Shown here piece after piece: positions 24,047 through 37,400 of a stretch of DNA of 64,000 nucleotides (positions are counted from its first letter, which is position 1; the number at the start of each line of letters is the position of its first letter). The position numbers and the translations under genes are program-made. The stretch is taken from positions 372,001 through 436,000 of the forward strand of contig NW_020312590.1 of the NCBI RefSeq assembly GCF_002999335.1. Direction: 5' to 3'. A model generated the notes under the pieces. That model worked only from the letters and a program-made list of their open reading frames with translations. It did not search any database and had not been told where the DNA came from. Origin of the DNA: Cyclospora cayetanensis. Taxonomy: Eukaryota; Apicomplexa; Conoidasida; Eucoccidiorida; Eimeriidae.

Positions 24047-24799
24047 TTCTTCTCGTCACAGCGTGCACCTAGATTCCATTTGACGCCATGTGCACACTGT
24101 ACATGCCAACCATTAAGCGAAGGCAATGTCTGTGGTCTTGTTGCGTGCTGGCGGCCAGCAGACTCGAAGAATCGCAAGGTCCGTCATCACGGAATATTGT
24201 ACAGCAACTAGAATATCAGGTAAGATTGCGCGTAAATGGTGCATGTCGCTGCGACGCTTGCGCTGCTCAGGACAAATCCACCAGCTTCTGCGCAATAATG
24301 TGACGTACTACGGTACTTTGAAACAAAGTCAAGTTTAAACGAAAGGCGTGGGACGATAATGGAGTCTTCAAGCTGTACTTTTCGGCACGCTGACTAGCCG
24401 CAAGCTCACATTTCCAGCCTAGAGCGCCACACAGCCTGCCTACTGGTACCCCAGGCCACTGTTCTAAGAAAGCATCAAAACTTGCCACATATATACTACG
24501 TACAGGCCCTAAATCTAGCCGCACTACTCAGCAAATGCTAGTCGTTACGGCCGAAAGATGCCTAATGAACCAACCAATTCCACTAAACGCCGAAACAGCA
24601 AATGAAAGAATACGGTCCCAAAGCGCCGCAATGGCAATCCTGCAGACCACGGCATAATCCCCGCCTGTGAGTCGAGCGTAATGCCGGATTCGGGGGATCC
24701 GCTAGTACTTAATGCAGTCTAAACTATATTCAATCATTCTGAAGGGTAGAGTGGCTAAACCGGCAGATGCCGAGTCTACCCATACAATTTCAATCACGC
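24047..24799. other. Convergent intergenic region
   Basis: This holds the 3' ends of the AN1 gene (plus) and EF2 (minus). A possible short extra AN1-gene exon around 24160-24230, ending at GTAAGA, is the only coding hint. Nothing else was seen. Confidence 0.45.
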
Positions 24800-27700
24800 T
24801 TACAGCTTGTCGTAGTAGTGATCCAGAGGAGGGATTTCGGGTTTCAAGTGCTTCCTGGTGCGAATGCCGTGCACCAGAGTTTCCATCTTGCTTCCTTTTT
24901 CAAGAGGATCGCCAGAGAGGCAGCTCCAGTGATCGAAGACGCACTGAGGGAACGCCTGTCCAGACGTGGCAGCACGGAGAGCTGTGGTGAAACCAAAGGA
25001 CTCGGCGACTGGGAGATACGCCCTGAGAACAACTAGAGGATTGCCAGGCTTGCTGTCCTCCTCAAAGACGTGGCCACGACGCATGAACAACACAGTGTCG
25101 ATACCTTCCATGGAATCGCGAGGCACCGAGATGTCTACCAAGAACATGGGCTCCTGGAGGCGGGGTTGCGACACCAGCTGTGATGCGTACAGAACACGAC
25201 GGCACGTAGGCATGATCTGACCGGCACCCCTGTGAATCGCATCCGCGTGCATCGTCACGTCCTTAAGGTTGAAGCGGATACCTCTCATGTTCTCCTCACA
25301 GAGCACACCTTCCTTAGAAGCCCACTGGAACGCAGAGTTGCAATGATCCTTGATTTCGTTGAGGTACTGAACACCAACTGTCATATCAACCAAGATGTTC
25401 GGCCCCGAGGTATCCGGGCCGAAGCACCAGATCTTCATGGCGTGGTTCTTGTCGAAATCGAACTTCTCGCTCAGTTCGGCAGCACGCTCCTTCGGGCCGT
25501 CCTTGGAGCTGATCTTACCGGACTCGATAGCTTCAGGCAGGCCTTCTGGAAGAGGCTCGGCAGTCATATATAGCCTGTTGTGCTTGTTTGGAGATTTGGA
25601 CAGGCACGTCATGGAAGAAGGTGCAGTAACTGTTTCACGGTAGGACACGACTGGGTCAGACACAAGGATGTCGATCTGCGCGTACTCTTCCTTCAGATCC
25701 TTCAGGCAGATTTCAACGTGCAGCTCACCACAGCCAGCAATAATATGCTCGCCACTTTCTTCCGTCGTGCACACAACCAGTGGGTCAGACTTGGATAGAC
25801 GCTTCAAACCTTCAACCAGCTTCGGAAGTTCCTTCATGTCCTTCGGTTTCACGGCAACGCGGACGACAGGAGAAACAGAGTACTTCATATCGGCAATGTT
25901 GTGGGCTTGGTCGTACGTAGTGAGGGTTCCAGATTTCAGCAAGAACTTGTCGACACCGACGAGGCAGCACGTGTTACCGCACGGCACGTCCTGCACCTGT
26001 TCGACGTATTTGCCCATCATGATGACGGTACGCTGGATGGTCTTGATTGTCAAATCTGTCTTCTCCCCCGGTACGTAGTACGGACCCTGGATACGAACCT
26101 TCTGGCCGGTGGCAACAGTCCCGGAAAACACACGGCCGAATGCATAGAAACGGCCCTTATCCGACGTCGGAACCATTTTGCTCACATACATCATCAGAGG
26201 AGCGTTAGGATCGCAGTTGCGGATACCATTCGCAGCCTCATCGTCTTTTGGCCCCTCATAGAGCGTATCCACACGGTACTTCTGCGCCTGCCATGGGGAG
26301 GGCAGGTGACGGACAATCATCTCCAGCAAGCAGTCACCAGCGGGCAACCAGAGCTGCATAACACGTTTCAGAAGTGCCTTGCCAGTTAGGTCCTTGTCTT
26401 CACCCTGAGCAGAACAACCAGCCAGCAAAGCGAAGCAGGATAATGCAACGTTTGCCATACTTCGAAATGCACACACACACACACTGCAAGAATTCCTTAA
26501 CGAACCTTAAGTTCAATGCCGAGAGTAGAGAACATCTTCTCATATTTATCCTTTTGGTCATTCATAATGGATGAAAACAACTTGCAGATGGGATCCATAA
26601 TGAACTGGCAGAATGCGCGCTGAGAACCGTCGGTCTGACTCCTGGTCCACTTCTTCTCCTTGGCATTATAAAAGTTGTTGCCCCACAGACGCTGCATCAT
26701 CTTTTCCTTGGGCACGTCGAACTTCGCAGCGTAGAGTTTTGCGAACTTCTCGATTGTGAAGGCCCACCCGTGAAGACCAGAACCGAATGACACGGTACCT
26801 TTCTCGGGGAAGACTTGCATGTCACCAATATTCTCATCAGTGCAAGTGGAAATGATGACATTGACATTTTCAACGTTCCGCTCAAAGGTCAGATAGATTT
26901 CTTCCGGTTCCATTTGGAGCTCAAGGAGGGCACGATCCACCTTGTTGACGTGAAGCACAGGCTTAATACGCTCCTGAAGAGCCTGGCGCAAGACCGTCTT
27001 TGTTTGGACGCAGACGCCATCGACAGAGTCCACAACGACAAGGGCCCCATCAGTAACACGAAGAGCCGCCGTGACCTCGGAGCTGAAGTCAACGTGCCCC
27101 GGCGAATCAATCAGGTTAATGAGAAACTCCTGTTCACCCTTTCCGTCATCCAAATCTTGCTTGAAATACAGGGAAATACCTGTACTCTTGATCGTAATGC
27201 AGCGCTCCTGCTCATCAGCACGGGTATCGGTGAAACGCGCCGTTCCCGAGGCCTTCTCCGAGATGATACCCGCCTTGCACACCAGGGAGTCTGTCAGAGT
27301 ACTCTTACCGTGATCGACGTGAGCAATGACGGACATATTCCTAATATTCTTAGGATTGCCCATAATTTCGCGCATCTGATCAACTGAAAAATTCACCTGA
27401 GACAGCAATTCGCATACCAGGTAGGTCTATCATGTTCCAGAAGGGTACTCAGGCCTACATCTGTCCTAAAACAAATCTAAGACCCATCAACTAAGCCGAA
27501 TGCAGCACATGGTATGTCGACTGCCTTCGGCGGCCGCTCATGTGAAGGAGCCGAAAAACGCAGCAGGCCGAGATATGCAAACTAGCGGACAAGATGGAAA
27601 GCTGGTGGTATGATATGTATTGGCTTAGCCATTCACACCCACGGAAACCAGGAAAACAGGGACGCAGGAAGGGAATTCACAACTGTTAAAACCACCCCCA

Positions 27701-27884
27701 CATAGCACGCCCTGGCCACAGCTGGGAACCCTACGCAATAGCTATACTGCGAATAAACGCAGATATTGCTTTATTCGAACACAATGCAGACCACTTGCTA
27801 AAAGACGACTTGTCCTTCGAAAAGTAGCAGCGGATACCATATGTAGATCACAGCTCCCGCAAAAGTTTCGCAGTAGCGTACCAT
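24800..27884 (-). CDS. EEF2: Elongation factor 2 (eEF2)
   Basis: This GTPase drives ribosomal translocation. Exons in coding order: the ATG at 27884-27882, then 27396-26506 and 26404-24800. The total is 832 residues, the usual length for apicomplexan EF2. Domain landmarks are G1 AHVDHGKS (26-33), the effector-loop region with [14 protein letters not shown]3 DSPGHVDF, G4 NKVDR, and domain IV ending with the diphthamide loop [11 protein letters not shown] (diphthamide His at 689). The C-terminus [10 protein letters not shown] is typical. The second intron (26505-26405) includes an AC dinucleotide run and joins GIELK to GEDKDLTGK. The initiator Met appears to stand alone in exon 1: the coding frame begins VNFSVDQ right after an acceptor (CTGTCTCAG), and the nearest upstream ATG followed directly by GTACGC is at 27884. 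The Met exon is inferred; the rest is secure. Confidence 0.95.
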
Positions 27885-29625
27885 TTTCGAAACCCTGAAA
27901 GTTGATGGGACGGCTAGAACCGGTGGTTGGGCTTGGAACGCAAATCCTAGGATACCAGTAAATCCCCTGGTAAGAAGAGTTTTTGAGACGGCAGTAAACA
28001 AGCCAGCAGATACATCGGTGCAGCAGCTCGGCGAAGGTGGGGATGGCTGTGCGGGCTGCTGAAGGCAGCGCAAGGGGGCTGCGGCGGGAGCAGAGGGTTT
28101 CAGAATGTTACCTTCCCACACATCCATGCTTTTTGCGGTTCAGTAGTCAAGCAATCGTTCATTAAGATCTTTTCCACCTTGTCTCGAACGTCATCTAGAA
28201 TACAGTCTGCATCTTCAAATGCATGCCGCGGTGCCTTGTGGGGCGAGGAAGCTCATGTGACTCCGTCTTGTTTTCCCCTGTTGAAGAAGCCCCATGGAAA
28301 ATCGAGTTGTTTCTTGTGGCCGCTTAGTTTTTGCAGGTCGTATATGAGCTTGTCTTCTGAGGCTACTTCATAGCGCCTCAATGTGGTGTATCATCTGTGG
28401 GTCCTCGTATACAGTACCGCATCCACCTCTTGACTGGTTTCCCCTTTCCCGCTCCTCCTTCTGATCTCTGTCGATAAAAGCTTGTTGTTTCATCTAGTTG
28501 AGCTGTTGAGAGCTATAAATGTTCCGTCTCGGTGTCTAGACGCTGACTGTTGTGGGCTAGGCTACAAGCAGTTCTGTTTGATTAAGAATCAGAAAGGAGT
28601 TGACCGTTTTGTTTGCGGGTTCTTAACACTTGTAAGTTGAGAGAAAGCTCTTAGCTTGATACAAGATACAGCAACTGTGTGTGTACATGTCCTAGCTGCT
28701 TCGTGCAACTAGCTGTGAGTGCTTGCATGGTGCGGCTCCGTGCACCACTACTGTTTCCTCATCCCTCACGTGGGTACCTCCAAGGGGTACAAGCAGGGAA
28801 AGGCCGGAAATTTCATGAAAGCACATGAACTTTCAGTTAGATATGTATCAATTCGGGATGCGACGTTCTATATAGGATCTCCGCTGAGACACTCGATCCC
28901 AGACACAGTACAAACCCTTTAGAAAGTTGGCTCCCAAGAGGCCCTCCTGCTTTCTTTGACCTCACCCCTCAGAGTCCTCATATGTACATGGACAGCTTGG
29001 GTGCGCCTAGCTGCACTCTGAGCTTTACGAGGGTTCTAACCAAGTGGCACATGGCATCTAGTGCATATGAATGGAACATTGCGTTCTCTTCCATCGAGCT
29101 GCGAGCCCGCTGCAAGTACCAAGAGATACGGATATTCAGTAAGCTTTGTCAATTGGGGACTAGCTCTTAGTCACCAATAACTGTTGTGGGAGATGTTCAA
29201 ATGTGGACTAGCACTCCGCAGCTCTCCCCTATCTTAGAAATCCACACACACCTGTGCCTCGGGAGGAATAGGACGCAGGGCAAAGGTAACGTTCCCGCCC
29301 CTTTACAACTTCCCAAGCAGAACGAAATTCGAAAATAGTCAAACTAGTGTCGAGGTACCGACTCTACCAATCACACCACAGTTGAGATCACCGTCATTGG
29401 TGGGGACAGATGTTGCGTTTTACGTTTCCTGAGATACTAAGCTTCGCAACGAGTTGTTGTGGCCGCGTGCGTGGCTTCCACAGCGTCGACTACGGCATAC
29501 CTAGATTTTCGTTATTGTGGAAGCTCCAGCATAGAGGTCACGAGCCATGCGGATAGCAACCAATTTTTGCGTTTAGGAGATATTTTACTGCAGCGGCCTT
29601 GTCAAACCCTCGGTTCTGACGCCTC

Positions 29626-30110
29626 TCAGCAGATCATAATCACAGCGACTGCGCTATCAAGTAAACAAGCAAGCAGCAATTTTTGAGCCATTGTCTTGAA
29701 AAACACATCCACTGCACAACCAGCGTCAAGTAGTGCTAGCAATGCTTGACCATTAATGTGAACTTTATCAGAGTGGAATTGACCTGCGGCCGATCCACAA
29801 CTAAGGCTTTGCAGTAGTTGGCCCTTTAACTGCGCCAAAGCGTGCGTGGGGGTCTTGCGTTTCCTTAATGCGCCCTCTTGGATTGCCAAGCGGATTGCTT
29901 CCGCTGAGCTCAGTCTGCTAAAGTTCCTGTGCTTATTGTATGCGTTTGCATTTGCAGAGTACACAGCCCAATATCCCGCAATAGAAGCAGCTGCTCTATC
30001 GGGGGGCTGTCTGGGGCTGCACAGAGGCTCGGGTTCCCTCTGGGTCTCGCCTCTCGCTCACCGTAGCCTATACGCAAGCGCAGCCTGCCACAGCCTTGGC
30101 ATCCATAGGT
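29626..30110 (-). mobile_element. Possible retroelement protease/Gag remnant
   Basis: The minus frame includes DKVHINGQALLALLDAGCAV followed by DVFFKTMAQKL. This resembles retroelement aspartic proteases, where an ING..V.ALLDTGA core is followed by a hydrophobic F-x-x...A..L stretch. The catalytic D-T/S-G is here D-A-G, so it would be inactive. About 300 bases upstream on the same strand, a CQGC pair loosely recalls a Gag zinc knuckle. It lies on the opposite strand to the nearby reverse transcriptase, so it is either a second element or an inverted piece. Confidence 0.35.
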
Positions 30111-30601
30111 TCTAAGAAATGTCGCAAGCGCCCTCTTCTGCCCGTGCCCCTCGGAGTTAGTCGACTTGTTTGGTGTCAGCACGACTCGTGACTTCTATGC
30201 TGGACCGTCTGCAATGACGAAAGTTCTAGGAATGCCGTAGATGACGCTATGGAAGGCGAGCAGACGGTCGCAGCAACTCGCCATGGACCTTAGTATCCCA
30301 CGAAACTATTGAAAGGCAATATCTGTTGTCATCAATAAGGGTCCTTTTAACTGTGGTGTGCGGGTCAGAATCGGCACCTCGAGACGGTGGGGCAGAGACT
30401 TGATGCGGGCGGGCCAGCAGGGAGGTACGAGAAGAAGGTTCTCAGCATGTCTCTTAATTTAAGGGCACTGCAAACGGTTCCTTCAAGAAACCTTGATTTT
30501 TTGGAACAGATGCAATGGGAAAGTATCAAGTGGAAGATCGCGGTGTGCAAACTCCTGATGAGCTGCCAGCAGGCTAGCCATATGCTGATCGCACACCTCA
30601 C

Positions 30602-31060
30602 CGTATTGAGCGGATTCTGTGGATCAGTCCAACCTATGTTCCGCGGTATCAGCATCAAGATGAAATCGATAAGCAGAGAGATGAATCGTTAAAGATAGGC
30701 AAAGTGCAGGAGTCAAATATCGCCTTTGGGCATTGGCAGGCGGTGCCAGAAAAGGGGCAGAAGCTACCGCATATGCGTTGAGTTTAGGTCCACGAACAAG
30801 ACTACTAAGAATCAGAAGTACAAAATATTCCATATTTGGCGAATCGCTCTTCACAATGCGCGGACCAATAGTTTACTCGACTGTTGACTTTACTTGGGCA
30901 TTCTCACAATTCCCCGTTCACCCTGAAGACAGGCACAGACCGGCATGCTCGCGCCCGCGAACTCGGGTATGAGTCTGTACCGCTTCGACTTGCTGATACC
31001 CTGGCGTTTGCTTTTAACCCGCCTATACAGTGACAGTAGTATGACCAATGGTAAACACCC
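30602..31060 (+). mobile_element. Degenerate Ty3/gypsy-type reverse transcriptase
   Basis: Successive pieces of a reverse-transcriptase fingers/palm region occur in order but in changing frames. At 30602-30770: PRYQHQDEIDKQRDESLKIG, then VQESNIAFGHWQAVPEKGQ (family: YR...H...EI.KQ..E.LK.G.I.PS.SP......V.KK.G). At 30768-30862: RICVEFRSTNKTTKN (family: R.CVDYR.LN..T..). At 30860-30970: GPIVYSTVDFTWAFSQFPVHPEDR (family: FS.IDL..GY.QI.V...D). At about 30958-31030: LGYESVPLRLADT (family: YE...MPFGL.NAP). At least three frameshifts and a stop break it, so it is a pseudogene. The catalytic YxDD segment was not clearly seen. LTR retrotransposons of this type are known from Eimeria genomes. Confidence 0.7.
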
Positions 31061-34000
31061 AGAGGCAATGGACAGGAAGATCGCCCCAACCGCGCTGTTC
31101 TGCAGTACTTGCGACTTTATGCTCACAAAAATTGGTGGCTTGGGTGATTGAATCCTTGTGTTGCATAAGTTTCTAATATGGCAGTACACTCGTCTACCTG
31201 TTGCTGTCCCGCACTCCTAGTGAATGCTGTGGTTTCCTTGCCAATGCGGGCCTGAGTCTGGTGGTCCGGGGTCAGCCGCCCCTCTTACCAGCGCAAGGAC
31301 TCCGCGGACAGTTTGCTCGTGCACAAAAATGCGTGCACAACGCTCAAGAGAGACAAGCACGGAGGTATGATAAATAGCGGTTGGTTGTGTGTTTGGAGCC
31401 AGGAAATTTGGCCGTTGTGGATCGGCAGGGTTGCCGAGGTGCACCAGATGGGAGATAGATGAGGAGCCTTGAGCCCAGTTAGCTAGGATCATTGCCATTT
31501 TGTCAATAATTAATGCTCTTTCTTACTTTATTGATGTACGTTAAAGTTGGGGGTGCCACAGAACCACCAATATGCTCTATCTGAAGCAGTTTCCAGAGTC
31601 AAATTATTAGTGGACACTGACGCGCAGGAAAGCGACCTGCATGGAGGCGGAAGATTCTCATAAAGCGGTACAAGCGCTGGGTCAAAGGACTGTCGAGCGC
31701 CGAAGACACACTACACTGGACTGTCTAGTGAAATAGGGTCTGGAATGGCAACCTAAGTGGTTGACGGAAAAGCATCCACGGATTTTACCGCTTAGCAGAA
31801 TCTGCACTCTGCTTCGCTAATAAGGCTACTCCCCATTGACAGTATTCCTCGCTTCCCGGTAGTTGTTCGACCCGGGGAGAAGCTTTGCCCAAAAGCGCTA
31901 CCTTAACCCCGTAGATATTACTTGATCAATTCCCGATTTATCTTCGCTAGGCATCTTCTACACTCGGATTTGTGTGCAGTAACTGCCAGGCACAGTGTCT
32001 CTACTTGTCCCTTACGACTCGTTTGGGGCCCTGAAACTGACCACGCTGCATGCACCGGCTGTACGTGCATGCAGAGACTGCTCTATGCGGCGGGGAGGCA
32101 CTGCTGCACTCTTGTGTCTTCTGATCACCCTTTGCCTTTAGCTTGTCGACGGTTTTCTCGTAGCATGGGGCTCGAACGTTTCAGTGCTCTGACGACAGCA
32201 TGCCATAGCGCCGCCGTGCGCTCGTTGGTTTTGGTCCCTCGTTTGTTGTTGGCTAGTGTGTGTTTTCCTTCCCGTCGATTTCACATCAGCGGTCTACGCA
32301 AACATCTGCTTTTCTCAGTTGCATTGTTTTCGCCTTTCTTCCTGCATGGCGAATGATAGAGGGCGGAGACTTTTCCTTTTTCTTGCATGCAGTTGCTCCC
32401 GAAGTACAGGTGAGGAATATAAGGATGTGAAGTTTTCCCAAACAGGAGAAAGCCGTGGGGTGCTAGACTACAATTGAACAACTCCTACTACGATAGTTAT
32501 AAATAACCAAGAATTGGTAACGCGTTGACTCGGGGGAGTAATATGTCCGTGCATCTTATTTATTGCAGAAAGCTCTCAGCTTCGATAGAAGTGGGCGCAA
32601 TGTTCTGTTCTTGCGTGTTAAAAGCTACGTGACAGTAGCTACTAGTCCTTAGAAAGCTAAGAGTGCAGCTATGTGCACACTAGTTGTCTCTGTACTCCAC
32701 GTGGGAACTCTGAGGGTTACGAAAGAGGAAGGCAGCAGCTTAAGGTGAAACACTTAATAACTTTTGAACAGGTTTGTAATAAGTCTGCGGTTCAGTGTCT
32801 CAAAAAGGAGACCTAAATGCGAGAGCTACGCAATGCAAAACTTGTAACACAGTTATTGAATGTCCTACCAAAAGGGCTCTCTTCTCTGTCCACGCTCATT
32901 CCTACGGTTCCAGCACAAGGGCGGGGGTACAACAAGGGCATGCATGTGTTTTCGCACTCTGTAAGCGCTCCAGACATTCGCAGCTAGCTGCACGTAGCAA
33001 CTAGTCGAAAGGTAATAACAATCCATTTTATCGCCCTGATCTTAAATATACTCGGGAACCATGAAGGTATGCGAAAACGTAAACCAGCTTGTCAATTCTG
33101 TACAAGCACCTGATTAAATACAACTAGTGAAGGGAAAGTGCCGAAGTGTAGCATACCTGCTGTACGTTGCTTTTGCGCTACCCCTGTTCCACACCAGATG
33201 AACGAGTAGCAAAGCACATTTACAGTTTTTAGAAAGTTCCAAGAAAAGCTAAGTCAGTCCATTAGTTAATATCTATGAATAGCCCTGCCCTCTAAACATA
33301 GACCCAGTATTTTTCATACTCTACCCATCAGCAGGTAGTGATAAACAGAAAAGTGAAGTTGAGGATGCCAACACCTCCAAATCATCCTGTACTTCACAGC
33401 TAGATAGAATATGGAACTTTCTGCATTGAAGTGAATACACAACGCAAATTTCGGATACATCTGGTACACGGTAGAGTCCTATAATTGCGATGGCTAGCCA
33501 AAGGGCCGAACAAGATAGCTGCGCCATATTTGTCTTCTTTCAATGGAAAGCAGACTTGCAATGACATACAAAAAAACAATTGGCCAATTATTGCCCACAC
33601 CGGGCGCTGTTATCAAATTATGCGGGGTATGTTTCACCGTGCCCCCCTGACTTTGCAAGTGGCGTCCTGAACGAGGCGAAGCTAGAACCGTTTTTAATTA
33701 TGGTCCCTGTGTATGCACACATAAAGTGTGTATTTTCCACATTAGAGAAACAAGTGAATATGAGTGCTTCTTAGCGTTTCCATGCGACATGCACGACTAA
33801 TGTCGATAGAGGCCACCGGTCTGCCACTGCAAAGCAGGGACTTCCTGAATCCTATACGCACCCGCAAAGCTATGGGTTAGCAGCATGGCTGGTTTTTAGG
33901 AAAGATTTTGGGTATGAACATTTTCTGGGCTCATTCTTTCTATTTGGGAGCCGGTGGGGTCAACTGCACAGAAGGCCAACGTGGGGCTGCCATTCCATCA

Positions 34001-34447
34001 CGGCTTCAGCTGGCACGCTTGAATGCATTGGTTGAATGTGCAGCCCAAAATTCAGAATCCAGCTTTACAGATCTGGTAGGGCCCCAATTTAGGCCAACAC
34101 CATCGAAGCAGGCTTGCCCCTGCTCCCTCGAAGTCCTTAAAACCACCCTAGCGGGAGCGGACAGTGAGTTAACTCGCAGATTATACCTGTTCATCTGGGC
34201 ACGTGCAACATGCATTCATGCCACTGTCATAGAATTCGTAGAAAAGCTATTTTGGAATAGCTGATTGACTAACTGTCAACACTACGCAGTGGATGCCTCA
34301 AATTATTCAGCCCCAGCGTTTCGACTTTTGAATGATTAGTTTGCTGGGCGTTGTACCTTTAGTGACTACCGCTACCTGCTGCGTAGAGTGAGATACACAT
34401 TGTGGTGAAGCAAGCTCGGATCACTGGCCTTTTAAGTCCGAGAGAGG

Positions 34448-37400
34448 ATGACAGACAAGCAGGATACGGAGGCCAAGACGGCCAGCAAGCTCCTCAAAAG
34501 GGGATCAGCTGTGAGCACTGCACTTTTATGTTACCCCATTTCCACCTGCTTTAACAAGCCCACGTTAGAGCATTCCCTAACTCCAGAGCACTGATGTTGG
34601 CATTAAAGCTTGTATGTAGACTTCCTTCCTACGTAGCATCCAATTTTGCCAGTTTACTTCACGTTCCAACTGCCCTTGTACCATCCCATTGTGTTTCTAC
34701 AGGTTGTCTGTTCACACGATGGAGCGGCGGTTGCGAACCTTCAAGTTTGGTGCACGTCGGCTCCGGCAGTCAAGAGCGATCCTGACATGATGTTTGCCTT
34801 ATGTAGCGTTGAGCCTGGGTCCACTGAAGCCAAGTTCATACTGAAGCAGAAAGAACCACCAAGCAATCAGGTTAGCATCCAGCCTTTTCGCTCTAAGCTT
34901 TCTCTGTCCCACGGCTATCAAGAGAAAAGGAGCCGCATTAGTCAGCTGCCGTCTGAAGAATTCACATGTGCGTTCCTTTAAATATGCTCATCACTCTTGA
35001 TTTAGGGTATTTTGCTTGGATGGTATTTTAATACAGTGCTTCGAGGCTCCTGTTGGTCAAGTATTCAACGCAAACACCAACTTGGACCCCATGGCATATA
35101 ACGATATCGGAACAATACCTCATCAGAACATCCCGTGCGTCTTGGATTTTCTCCGGGTTCGCTATATGAACAAGGCGATGTATACCGCAGTCGAGCCGAT
35201 GATGGTGGCAGTTAATCCCTTTCAGGATCTGCATAATGGGACTCCTGAGGTAATTGCCAAGTATCGCGATGCGCATGACTCTGACAAAATGCCGCCTCAC
35301 ATTTTCCAGCTCTCACGGCGGGCAGTGGATAACCTTCATGGAGTTAGGAAGAGCCAAACTATTGTAGTGTCTGGAGAATCTGGGGCTGGAAAGACGGAGA
35401 CTACAAAGCAGCTTATGAAATACTTTGCGAGTGCAAGATCTGGAAATCTTGATACTCGTATCCAGCAGGCTATCATGGCGGCAAACCCTGTGCTGGAGGT
35501 CCGTTTTGAAGGCATTTCTTAGCATGCTGCAGAATCAGCCGAAGCCGTTTATGGGATATTGTGGGCTCGTCCTTAGAGACAACGCTTGTGCGATATTCTG
35601 GGCCAACGTCCGTGCGCTGCGGTTTTGTGCTTCATTTACATTTCCGCAGGCCTTTGGCAATGCTAAAACCGTTCGTAATAACAACAGCAGTCGATTCGGG
35701 CGCTTCATGCAGTTAGACGTAGCCAAAGAAGGTGGCATCCGCCACGGCTCAGTCCTGGCTTTCCTTTTGGAAAAGAGCCGTATCCTTACCCAAGTAAAAA
35801 TATGGATGCGATACCTTGGTGTCTCGGCACATTAGGTGTGCCTGAGGTATGCAGCGAAGGCCGTTAGACGAAATCGGTTGTACGGTTGGAGAACTGTTCC
35901 ATTTGTTTTGTTGTGATGGACAGGACCGAAACGAACGCTCGTATCACATCTTTTACCAAATGCTGAAAGCAAGCACCCCGCAAATGAAGGAGCGCTACAA
36001 GCTGCTAGATTGCAGCAAGTACCAGTTTCTTAATCCGTATTGCTGCGATGCTCCTGGTAGGCCAAATAAAGCGCCCCTCTTCAAGTTGGTAGTCGCATCG
36101 TACGTGAATGCTCGCCCTGCGTCTTGTTGACGTATTCTTGGCATCGGAGTGGATTATACGCTCACGAAATTGCATCTGAATAACTGTAAACTCCTGGCTG
36201 CCAATTTCCTAGGCGTTGATGACATCAGTGAATTCGAAGCAGTAGTGAAGGCATTTGAATTTATGGGCCTCAAGGAGGAGCAACGGCACACAATTTGGTC
36301 ATTGGTTTCCGGCGTGTTGCTTCTCGGGAACGTGAAAACCGTAGGTGTGTTACTATGCAGTTTCGTCCATTTTATAATAACAAAAGTCTTATACTCAGGC
36401 ACAGTTGACCACTACAGTCGAAATGCCCCTTGCCCAGTGCAACAGGTGGCGAAAGGGACCTGTACTTGCACCGCCAATATCTGAATATGATTGGCTTGCT
36501 CGCTTGATTCGTGTCAGGAAAGAAAGAAGGCGGAATCGACAACGCAGCTGGTATATCTGGAGAAAGCGCGAATATATTGAAGGACGCCTGCGATCTACTT
36601 TTCTTGGACAGTAGTCGTATTATGTCAGAATTGACAATCAAAGTTACTTACGCTGGTAAGACATCTTGATATTTATTGTCCTTACGCACTTGATTGCCAT
36701 ATTCTCAGGCTTCTGAATGCAGGAAATCACGCACGTATCTTTTCCGCGTGCAGTAGCACGGGCAATGCAGTCCCCTAGTCCAGCTCAGGAACATTGCTTT
36801 CAACTACTGTCCGCTACGATAATAAGACCCCGTGCGATTCCTGGTTCATTTGGTATCTGCAGGTAACAACAGGATCGAGGGCCGTTGGACAGTTGAGGAC
36901 TCAGACATGCTCCGGGGCTCTCTCGCCAAAGCCATGTACGAGAAGCTGTTTCTGTGGATAATCCAAGCTCTCAACTCAAACATCGAGCCCAAAGGGGGAT
37001 TCCAGACTTTTATGGGTAGGTATTTACATTTAAGTATGGTGGTGCCAGCTTATTGAGTTTTTAGAGCTGCAGACGGAATAGAAATGTTGTATTACTATTT
37101 GCTGGTCGGGCAGGGCTCCTCGACATCTTCGGCTTTGAGGTTTTCCAGAACAACTCCTTAGAACAACTATTTATCAACATAACAAATGAAATGCTTCAGG
37201 TTCGTAAAAAATATTTATCGCATTCTTTGTAGCAATGTGGTACCATTACAATAATAAATCGGGCTTTCCCGAGCAACCCTGGGTTGTCGAATAGTGTTGA
37301 AGTATGTGACAACACTATGGCAGTGGTTGCATAGCGCGTGTTTTGGGGTGTCCTTCAGAACACGTTTACCGACGTGGTTTTCGCCAGAGAGAGCGCGCTG

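Larger units (their letters stand above)
27885..34447. other. Gene-poor region, 6.6 kb, with retroelement relics
   Basis: The first few hundred bases should be the EF2 promoter and 5' leader. No host gene was supported. Short frames at 28179-28373, 31217-31498, 31922-32356 and 33908-34264 have no motif or credible splicing. Two retroelement-like pieces (29626-30110 minus and 30602-31060 plus) are listed separately. The last part should carry the myosin promoter. Confidence 0.5.

Noticed and set aside
31922..32356. 144-codon plus frame
   Set aside because: No motif, no splice context, and a Cys/Ser/Leu-rich composition typical of chance frames in pyrimidine-rich DNA.
33908..34264. 118-codon plus frame upstream of the myosin
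   Set aside because: No motif or conservation cue; most likely a chance frame in the myosin promoter region.
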